Positions 1 through 7,000 of a stretch of DNA of 19,031 bases are shown here, piece by piece. The notes under the pieces were generated by a model that saw nothing but the letters and a program-made list of their open reading frames with translations, was not told where the DNA came from and ran no database searches. The stretch spans positions 1 to 19,031 of the forward strand of contig NZ_JODY01000058.1 in NCBI RefSeq assembly GCF_000718015.1, written 5' to 3'. The position numbers and the translations under genes are program-made. This DNA is from Streptomyces catenulae. Its GTDB lineage: Bacteria; Actinomycetota; Actinomycetes; Streptomycetales; Streptomycetaceae. The number at the start of each line of letters is the position of its first letter. Positions within the stretch are counted from its first letter, which is position 1.

Positions 1-35
1 AGGGGACTCTGTGGGAGAGTAGGACGCCGCCGAAC
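1..35 (+). rRNA. rrf: 5S ribosomal RNA, 3' end (partial)
   Basis: The first ~35 bases match the conserved 3' end of Streptomyces 5S rRNA: the CTGTGGGAGAGTAGGACGCCGCCGAAC region written in two parts here, CTGTGGGAGAGTAGGACG and CCGCCGAAC. The CCGCCGAAC end normally pairs with the 5' end of the molecule. The rest of the gene, and presumably the 16S-23S operon, lies to the left of the window. A strong terminator follows eight bases later, which fits the last gene of an rRNA operon. The exact 3' end may be off by one or two bases. Confidence 0.88.
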
Positions 36-43
36 AATTTTTA

Positions 44-93
44 GCTCCGGTCCCCGGAAACCAGTGATGGTTTCCGGGGACCGGAGCATTTTT
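44..93 (+). terminator. Rho-independent terminator of the rRNA operon
   Basis: A perfect 20-bp stem (44-63 paired with 68-87) closes a GTGA loop and is followed by a run of T (89-93). This is an unusually perfect hairpin with a U-tract, rare in Streptomyces and typical of rRNA operons. It ends transcription from the upstream 5S gene. Confidence 0.93.
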
Positions 94-160
94 GCGTTCG
101 GCCACCGGTGGCCGTGTGTGCGTAACGCCTCGTTCACCTCGCGTGGCCAGGATCCGCGGC

Positions 161-838
161 ATGGGGACTGTGGAGACGCTCAAGTCGGCCGGGGTGCGCG
201 CCGGTGACGAGGTCGTGGTGCCGGCGTACGGCAACGCCGAAGTGGCCGAGGCGGTGGTGGAGTTGGGTGCGTTGCCCGTCTTCGCCGACGTCGACGGGGA
301 GAGCTACTGCCTCGATCCCGCCGCGGTGTCCGACGTGGTGACGCGCCGGACCGCCGCCGTCGTCGCGATACACCGCTTCGGGCGGCGGGCCGACGACAGC
401 TGGATTCGGGAACTGGGACGACGGCACGGGCTGTTGGTGCTGGTCGTGGACGAGCCGGGAGCGGCGTCCGAAGGGGCCGAGCGGCGGCGGGCGCACGCGG
501 CGTACCTCGACGGGCGGCTCAAGGGCGTGGAGACCCCGGCGTCCGCGGCGGGGCACACCTATGAGCAGTACGTGGTGCGGGTCCCCGGCAACGGGCGTCC
601 GGACCGGGACGCGTTCGCGCGGGCGCTGCGTGCCAAGGGCGTCGGCTGCCGGATACCCGTACAGGCGCCCGTGTACCGGATGCCGGGGCTGCGGCGGGAC
701 GTCTTTCTGCCGCAGACCGAGCGAGCCGTGGACGAGACGTTGGCGCTGCCGCTGCGGGCGGGAATGGAACGGCGGGAGTTGCAGCGGATGGTGGGTGCCT
801 GCAATGCGCTCGGGGGACTGTTGCAGCCCGCGAGGTGA
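161..838 (+). CDS. Truncated DegT/DnrJ/EryC1/StrS-family aminotransferase homologue, probably inactive
   Basis: The 225-residue product resembles PLP-dependent sugar aminotransferases of the DegT/DnrJ/EryC1/StrS family. Visible family blocks are AGDEVVVPAYGNAEV (residues 14-28), GALPVFADVD (36-45), an LDPAAV helix start (51-56), LVLVVDEPGAASEG (92-105, containing the aspartate that normally contacts the PLP ring nitrogen), and the C-terminal domain with YEQYVVRV (134-141), ALRAKGVG and LPQTERAVDETLALPL. Full-length members have about 370-400 residues. This one lacks the N-terminal Gly-Thr/Ser phosphate-binding block, and roughly 100 central residues, including the Schiff-base lysine segment, are missing between residues 105 and 115. 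I therefore infer a pseudoenzyme or decaying gene. ATG 161 has a weak AGGA upstream; the frame is open from TTG 92, but that lies in the rRNA terminator, and GTG 116 has no ribosome-binding site. The gene sits between the rRNA terminator and a tRNA gene. Confidence 0.6.
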   Translation: MGTVETLKSAGVRAGDEVVVPAYGNAEVAEAVVELGALPVFADVDGESYCLDPAAVSDVVTRRTAAVVAIHRFGRRADDSWIRELGRRHGLLVLVVDEPGAASEGAERRRAHAAYLDGRLKGVETPASAAGHTYEQYVVRVPGNGRPDRDAFARALRAKGVGCRIPVQAPVYRMPGLRRDVFLPQTERAVDETLALPLRAGMERRELQRMVGACNALGGLLQPAR

Positions 839-874
839 CGGCGGCGGGCGGTTTCCTGGAGGGGCCGTGCGCGA

Positions 875-904
875 TTCGGAGCTTCGGCGCAGGTCATGTA
901 TGAT
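875..904 (+). promoter_or_regulatory. Candidate housekeeping promoter of tRNA-Thr
   Basis: TTCGGA (875-880) lies 18 bp upstream of TATGAT (899-904), a near-consensus -10 box that is AT-rich against a very GC-rich background. Transcription would start near 911, about nine bases before the mature tRNA 5' end. The -35 match is moderate. Confidence 0.55.
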
Positions 905-919
905 CTATTCCGCTGGCTC

Positions 920-992
920 GCCCCAATAGCTCAGTCGGCAGAGCGTCTCCATGGTAAGGAGAAGGTCTACGGTTCGATTCCGTATTGGGGCT
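920..992 (+). tRNA. tRNA-Thr (anticodon GGT)
   Basis: A complete cloverleaf folds by hand: acceptor stem GCCCCAA/TTGGGGC (920-926 with 985-991), D arm GCTC/GAGC, anticodon stem TCTCC/GGAGA with loop ATGGTAA, variable loop AGGTC, and T arm TACGG-TTCGATT-CCGTA. The anticodon GGT is at 953-955 and reads threonine codons ACC and ACT. CCA is not encoded, as is usual for many Streptomyces tRNAs. It appears to be a single-tRNA transcription unit with its own promoter and terminator. Confidence 0.95.
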
Positions 993-998
993 CAGAAG

Positions 999-1031
999 AA
1001 AAGGCCCCCGCCACAATGGCGGGGGCCTTTT
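999..1031 (+). terminator. Terminator of tRNA-Thr
   Basis: A perfect 15-bp inverted repeat (999-1013 with 1017-1031), AAAAGGCCCCCGCCA against its complement, has a three-base CAA loop and ends in TTTT. It begins seven bases after the tRNA 3' end. The A-tract before and T-tract after could allow some activity in both directions. Confidence 0.85.
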
Positions 1032-1051
1032 GCATGTGTGGATGGAGAGGG

Positions 1052-1096
1052 CCGTCTCTTTCCCGCCCGGTGATGATTTGGGCGGGAAAGAGACGG
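1052..1096 (-). terminator. Hairpin terminator of osaC
   Basis: A 17-bp perfect inverted repeat (1052-1068 with 1080-1096) has an 11-base loop and starts six bases beyond the osaC stop codon on the minus strand. It has no U-tract, which is common for Streptomyces hairpin terminators. It also separates osaC from the convergent tRNA gene. Confidence 0.75.
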
Positions 1097-1101
1097 GCTT
1101 T

Positions 1102-3780
1102 CTACTGCTGTGTGGTGGTGGGGATTTCGGGGACGCGCATCGCGAGGATCGCCATGTCGTCCGAGGCCGGTTCGGCGGCGAAGCGTTCCACTGCGCGCAG
1201 GACCCGGGCGGCTACCGCGCCCGCCGTCAGGCCCGTACACATCGTCAGGACATCGGTGAGGCCGTCGTCGCCGAGCATGCGGGTGCCCTCGCGGCGCTCG
1301 GTGACGCCGTCGGTGACGCAGAGGAGGACATCGCCCGGGTCGAGGGTGACGGTCTGTTCGTACAGCTCCAGGTCGTCCATGACGCCGAGGAGGGGCTGGG
1401 GTTCGGCGGCCGGTTCGACCGAGCCGTCCTGGCGGAGGCGGAGCGGGAGCGGGTGTCCGGCGCAGACGACCTTCAGCAGGGCGCTGCCGTCCTCCTGCGG
1501 CCACAGTTCGCCGTAGAGCAGGGTGAGGAAGCGGCTGCGGGCGCCTTCGTCGAGGATCGCGGCGTTGAGGCGCTCCAGGACGGCGGGGCCGCCGAAGCCC
1601 TCGCGGGCCAGGAGGCGCAGGGCGTGCCGGGCCAGGCCCGTGACGGCGGCGGCCTCGGGGCCGGTGCCGCAGACGTCGCCGATGGCGAAGCCGTACGCGC
1701 CGTCGCGGATGGGGAAGAGGTCGTAGAAGTCGCCGCCGACCTCGTTGCCCTCACCGGCGGCACGGTAGATGACCTCGACCTCGACGTTGGGGACGTCCGG
1801 CAGCTCCGGGGGGAGGAGGCTGCGCTGGAGGGACTGGCTGATGGCGGTGCGCTCGGAGTAGAGGCGGGCGTTGTCGAGGGCGAGCGCGGCGCGGCGGGAG
1901 AGGTCCTCGGCCAGCTCCAGGATCTCCTGGCGGAAGTGCTCCTCGGTCGGTTTGCCCAGGGTGAGCATGCCGATGACGCGGTTGCGGGCGACCAGCGGCA
2001 GGACGACGGTCTCGCCGCCGACCGCGGAGGCGGTGGCGAGGGAGGCGCCGGGGCCGGTGGAGGGCCGCGCGGAATCGCCGAGGCCCAGGCTGCGCAGGGA
2101 GGTGCGGAGCGCGGCGTCGTGCGCGGCGTCGGTGGGGGCGGTCCACACACGGGCGCCCGGGGTGGGCACCGGCTCGGGCGGATCGACCTTCAGCAGCAGG
2201 GTCTTGAGGCCGTCGATGCGGTCCTCGTCCTCGTGCAGGACGTAGGACAGCTCGGGCTCGGACGCCTGGTCGGCGACGGTGTAGACGGCGCACCAGGTGG
2301 CGAGGGTGGGGACCGTCATCTGGGCCATCAGCGCCAGTGTCTGGTCGCGGTCGAGGGTCCCGGCGAGCAGGTCGGACGCCTCGACGAGGAAGGAGAGGGA
2401 GCCGCGGCGGAGCTTCTCCAGCTCGGTCAGGCGGGCCCGTTCGACGGCGAGGGCGATGCGGTCGGCGGCGAACTGGAGATGCAGTGCCTCTTCGTTGGTG
2501 TAGCGCCCGGCGCTCTCCGCGGCGACGCCGAGCGAGCCGGTCAGCCGGCCCTCGACCTTCAGCGGGACGGTGACGACGGAGCGCATCCCCGTGCCGTTGA
2601 GGAGGGGGACGGCGCCGGGGACGGCGGTGAGGTCCTCGTGGACGGAGGGCATCCGGGCGGAGCCGTAGCGGCCCGAGCCGGTCTCGACGGGGACGCGGGC
2701 GAAGCGCTGGCGGGCGGAGGGCAGGCCGGTGGAGGCACGGACCTCCAGCTCCGTCTCGTCGTCGGTGGCGAGCAGCAGATAGGCGGCGTCGCCGTCGAGC
2801 ATGTCGCGGGCGCGCTCGACGGTGCGCTGGAGCAGACCGTCGAGGTCGTCGGGGGCGGGGGAGCCGATGAAGACCTCGAACGGGTCGGACGGGCGGCCGT
2901 CGGCCCGGGAGGTCTGCGAGGCGGCGTCCGGTGCGGGGGTGCGGGTCGGGCTCTGCAGCACGGCGCGTTCGTGGTCGCGGACGAGGAGGCAGACGGTGGA
3001 CGCCTCGCCGTCGGCGTCGCGGACCCGCAGATGGGAGGCGTAGACGGGCAGGACGCGGCCGTCGGCGCCGCGGACGCCGTAGGAGCCCTCCCAGCGGGAG
3101 AGGCGCAGGGCCTCGGCGATGCCGGTGCCGGTGCCGGGGGTGTGCGGCCAGGCGGCGATGTCGGTGAGGGGTTTGCCGACGACCTGCTCGGCTTCGTAGC
3201 CGAAGAGGCCGGTGGCGTCGTCGTTCCAGGCGCTGATGCAGCCGCCGCGGTCGATCTGGACGACGGCGACGCGGACGCGGTGGTCGGCGACGGGCAGCGC
3301 GTCGACGGGGAGCGCGGGACCGGCGGCGCGGGTGCCCGCCGGGCGCTCGGGCAGGTCGAGGCGGAACCAGACGTACTTGCGGTCGGGGGAGTACTCGACG
3401 CCCCAGCGGGCGGCGAGCGCGCCGCACAGGAGCAGTCCGCGGCCGCCCTCGCGGTCCGGGTGGACCAGGACGCGGCCGGTGTTCTGGAGCGGGATCTCGC
3501 GCTCGGGGTAGCGGTCGGCGACGGAGATACGGACGCCGCTCTCCTCGCGCAGGCACAGGACGTCGGCGGCGGTTCCGGCGTGCACGACGGCGTTGGTGAC
3601 CAGTTCACTGGTAAGGACGACGGCGTCGTCGACGATGTCGCCGTATCCCCAGCCCTGGAGGGTGTCGCGGACGAACGCACGGGCCTGGGCGACCGAGCGC
3701 CCGACCGGTTCGAAGGTGGCGGCGGCCCGCGCGGTGATCACTGGTCTCCTCATGCGTGTGTCGGTGATCTGGTCCCCCAT
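1102..3780 (-). CDS. osaC: OsaC: multidomain SigB-pathway regulator (RsbW-like kinase + PAS + GAF + GAF + PP2C phosphatase)
   Basis: The 892-residue soluble protein has an N-terminal RsbW/HATPase_c anti-sigma-kinase domain (about 25-145; N-box ELVTNAVVHAG at 59-69 and glycine box GGRGLLL at 113-119). A PAS domain follows (about 165-270; ISAWNDDATGLFGY), then two GAF domains (about 310-450 and 470-645), a helix LQRSLLPPELP (651-661) that usually opens SpoIIE-type phosphatases, and a PP2C domain with GGDFYDLF, GDVCGTG, VTDGVTERR and SDDMAILAMRV carrying the metal-binding aspartates. In S. coelicolor the gene next to osaAB with this architecture is OsaC, reported to return SigB activity to the pre-stress level after osmotic shock. 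ATG 3780 has GGAGGGG about ten bases upstream; ATG 3753 has no ribosome-binding site. It is divergent from osaA, and a SigB-like promoter is visible upstream. The assignment rests on architecture and synteny. Confidence 0.92.
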   Translation of the reverse strand: MGDQITDTRMRRPVITARAAATFEPVGRSVAQARAFVRDTLQGWGYGDIVDDAVVLTSELVTNAVVHAGTAADVLCLREESGVRISVADRYPEREIPLQNTGRVLVHPDREGGRGLLLCGALAARWGVEYSPDRKYVWFRLDLPERPAGTRAAGPALPVDALPVADHRVRVAVVQIDRGGCISAWNDDATGLFGYEAEQVVGKPLTDIAAWPHTPGTGTGIAEALRLSRWEGSYGVRGADGRVLPVYASHLRVRDADGEASTVCLLVRDHERAVLQSPTRTPAPDAASQTSRADGRPSDPFEVFIGSPAPDDLDGLLQRTVERARDMLDGDAAYLLLATDDETELEVRASTGLPSARQRFARVPVETGSGRYGSARMPSVHEDLTAVPGAVPLLNGTGMRSVVTVPLKVEGRLTGSLGVAAESAGRYTNEEALHLQFAADRIALAVERARLTELEKLRRGSLSFLVEASDLLAGTLDRDQTLALMAQMTVPTLATWCAVYTVADQASEPELSYVLHEDEDRIDGLKTLLLKVDPPEPVPTPGARVWTAPTDAAHDAALRTSLRSLGLGDSARPSTGPGASLATASAVGGETVVLPLVARNRVIGMLTLGKPTEEHFRQEILELAEDLSRRAALALDNARLYSERTAISQSLQRSLLPPELPDVPNVEVEVIYRAAGEGNEVGGDFYDLFPIRDGAYGFAIGDVCGTGPEAAAVTGLARHALRLLAREGFGGPAVLERLNAAILDEGARSRFLTLLYGELWPQEDGSALLKVVCAGHPLPLRLRQDGSVEPAAEPQPLLGVMDDLELYEQTVTLDPGDVLLCVTDGVTERREGTRMLGDDGLTDVLTMCTGLTAGAVAARVLRAVERFAAEPASDDMAILAMRVPEIPTTTQQ

Positions 3781-3869
3781 ACCTGCGGCGCCCCTCCGAT
3801 TACCTGTCGTGCGTGTGCCACCGTCTCGGGCGGGAAGCCGTGCGGGTGGACAGCCCGGTGCCAGGTTAC

Positions 3870-3894
3870 TTACCTTCGCCGCGGCTGCGGATGC
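3870..3894 (-). promoter_or_regulatory. Candidate SigB-type promoter of osaC
   Basis: On the minus strand GCAT (3894-3891) is followed after 15 bases by AGGTAA (3875-3870). The Streptomyces SigB consensus is roughly GNNT-N14-16-GGGTA(T/A), so this matches except for one position. Transcription would start near 3862, giving a leader of about 80 bases before ATG 3780. It is supported by the reported SigB dependence of osaC in S. coelicolor, recalled from literature; the match itself is short. Confidence 0.4.
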
Positions 3895-3956
3895 CGGTCA
3901 CGGGTGATTCCGCCCCGATCGTGCCCAGGGACGGTATGCGATGCTGCCGAACTGTT

Positions 3957-3974
3957 ATGGCCTGGTTGGGCCAT
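3957..3974. promoter_or_regulatory. Perfect dyad between osaC and osaA (candidate operator)
   Basis: ATGGCC (3957-3962), six bases, then GGCCAT (3969-3974) form a perfect inverted repeat 66 bases upstream of the osaA start in the 259-bp divergent intergenic region. It could be an operator. Nothing identifies a binding protein, and a 6+6 dyad can occur by chance in GC-rich DNA. Confidence 0.3.
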
Positions 3975-4039
3975 GGTGAAACACTGGGCAGGCATCAGGA
4001 GAAAGCCCGGGAACGGTCGACCCTTGCGGGAGGGACACG

Positions 4040-7000
4040 GTGGAGTCTGGCGCAGCGGCGCGGGGCGCAGGCACGCGCGCGAAAGGCGGACGATCCCGGA
4101 ACGGCGGGACGACCGAGGTGGACACGGCGGCCCTGAACCGGCTGCTGGTCGCCCTGGCCGCCATGCGGGACGGCAATTTCCGCAAGCGGCTCACGGTCTC
4201 CGGCGACGGGGTCATGGCCGAGATCGCGGCGGTGTTCAACGAGGCCGCGGACCGCAATCTGCATCTGACGGGTGAGCTGGCGCGGGTGCGCCGGGTCGTC
4301 GGACGTGAGGGAAAGCTCACGGAGCGGCTGGAGGTCGGCGCCTGCGAGGGGTCCTGGGCGGCGGCGATCGACGCGTCCAACGCGCTCGTCGACGATCTCG
4401 TGCGGCCCGTCTCCGAGGTGGGCCGGGTGCTGTCGGCGGTGTCCGAGGGCGATCTGGAACAGCGGATGGATCTGCGGTCGCGCAGTTCGGACAGCTCCTC
4501 GGAGCATCCGCTGCGCGGGGAGTTCCTGAAGGTCGGGCGGACGGTCAACGGTCTGGTCGACCAGTTGTCGGCCTTCACCGACGAGGTCACGCGGGTGGCC
4601 AGTGAGGTCGGTACGGAGGGCAAGCTCGGCGGCCAGGCGCGGGTGCGCGGGATGTCGGGCTCCTGGAAGGACCTCACCGAGTCCGTCAACACGATGGCGG
4701 CGCGGCTGACCGCGCAGGTGCGTGACATTGCTCTCGTCACCACGGCGGTGGCCAAGGGTGACCTCTCGCGGAAGGTCACCGTCCACGTCGAGGGCGAGAT
4801 GCTGGAGCTGAAGAACACCGTCAACACGATGGTGGACCAGCTCTCGTCGTTCGCCTCCGAGGTGACGCGCGTCGCACGCGAGGTCGGTACCGAGGGGGAG
4901 CTGGGCGGCCAGGCGCGGGTGCCGGGTGTCGCCGGGGTGTGGAAGGACCTCACCGACTCCGTCAATCTGATGGCGGGCAACCTCACGGCGCAGGTGCGGG
5001 GGATCGCGCAGGTCACCACGGCGGTCGCCAACGGCGATCTGTCGCAGCGGGTCACGGTGAGCGCGCGCGGTGAGGTGGCGCAGCTCGCCGACACGATGAA
5101 CACCATGACGGAGACGCTGCGGACCTTCGCGGACGAAGTGACGCGGGTGGCGAACGAGGTCGGGGCCGAGGGGCAGCTCGGCGGGCAGGCGCAGGTGCCG
5201 GGCGCCGCCGGTACCTGGAAGGACCTGACGGACTCGGTCAACACGGCGTTCCGTAACCTCACCGCGCAGGTGCGGGACATCGCGCAGGTGACGACGGCGG
5301 TGGCCAACGGTGACCTGTCGCAGACGGTCACGGTCGATGTCGCCGGTGAGATGTTGGAGTTGAAGAACACCGTCAACACGATGGTGGGGCAGCTCTCCGC
5401 GTTCGGTGCGGAAGTCACGCGGGTGGCGCGGGAGATCGGTGTCGAGGGTGAGCTGGGCGGCCAGGCGGCGGTGCCGGGCGCGGCGGGCACCTGGAAGGAC
5501 CTCACCGACTCGGTGAACACCGCGTTCCGTAACCTCACGGGGCAGGTCCGCAACATCGCGCAGGTGACGACCGCCGTCGCCAACGGTGACCTCTCGCAGA
5601 AGGTGACGGTCGACGTCTCCGGCGAGATGCTCCAGCTGAAGAACACCGTGAACACCATGGTGGATCAGTTGTCGTCCTTCGCCGACCAGGTCACGCGGAT
5701 GGCCCGGGACGTGGGTACGGAGGGCCGTCTGGGCGGTCAGGCGCGGGTGGACGGCGTCAGCGGCACCTGGAAGGAGCTGACCGACTCCGTCAACTTCATG
5801 GCGGGGAACCTCACCTCGCAGGTGCGGCAGATCGCGCAGGTGACGACGGCGGTGGCGCGCGGCGACCTGTCGCAGAAGATCGATGTGGACGCGCGCGGCG
5901 AGATCCTGGAGCTGAAGAACACCATCAACACGATGGTCGACCAGCTCTCCGCCTTCGCCGAGCAGGTCACCCGGGTCGCCCGGGAGGTCGGTACCGACGG
6001 GCGGCTGGGCGGTCAGGCGCAGGTGCCGGGCGTCGCCGGGGTGTGGCGGGATCTGACGGACTCGGTGAACGGCATGGCCGGGAACCTCACCGCGCAGGTC
6101 CGCAACATCGCGCAGGTCGCGACGGCGGTCGCCCGCGGTGACCTGTCGCAGAAGATCGACGCGGATGCCCGGGGCGAGATCCTGGAGCTGAAGAACACGC
6201 TGAACACGATGGTGGACCAGCTGTCGTCGTTCGCGGACCAGGTGACGAGGGTGGCCCGCGAGGTCGGCACCGAGGGCATCCTCGGCGGCCAGGCGGAGGT
6301 CCAGGGCGTCAGCGGTACGTGGAAGGACCTCACCCAGTCTGTCAACGGCATGGCGAACAACCTGACCTCGCAGGTGCGCAACATCGCCGAGGTGACGACG
6401 GCGGTGGCGGACGGCGACCTGTCGAAGAAGATCACCGTCGACGCCAAGGGCGAGATCCTCGAACTGGTCACCACCGTCAACACGATGGTCGATCAGCTCT
6501 CGTCCTTCGCGGAGCAGGTCACCCGGGTCGCCCGTGAGGTGGGCACCGAGGGGCAGCTGGGCGGTCAGGCGCGGGTGCCGGGCGCGACCGGTATCTGGCT
6601 GGACCTCACCGACAACGTCAACCTGATGGCCAACAACCTGACGATTCAGGTGCGGAACATCTCACAGGTCTCGGCGGCGGTCGCCAACGGCGATCTGACG
6701 AAGAAGGTGACGGTCGAGGCGCGCGGCGAGGTCGCGCAGCTCGCCGACACCGTCAACACCATGGTCACCACCCTCTCGTCGTTCGCCGACGAGGTGACGC
6801 GGGTGGCGCGCGAGGTGGGCACCGACGGCATCCTCGGTGGCCAGGCGCGGGTGCCCGGTGTCGCGGGGACGTGGAAGGACCTCACGGAGTCGGTGAACTC
6901 CATGGCCAACAACCTCACCGGCCAGGTCCGCAACATCGCCATGGTCACCACCGCCATCGCCAAGGGCGATCTGACCAAGAAGATCGACATCGATGCGCGG

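Noticed and set aside
92..160. Longer aminotransferase start at TTG 92
   Set aside because: The TTG is part of the T-tract of the rRNA terminator and has no ribosome-binding site.
985..4275. A plus-strand open frame of 1096 codons opposite osaC
   Set aside because: It is low-complexity (Gly/Ala/Asp/Val-rich), has no ribosome-binding site or domain, and exists because antisense frames in GC-rich genes rarely contain stops. OsaC on the other strand shows clear domains.
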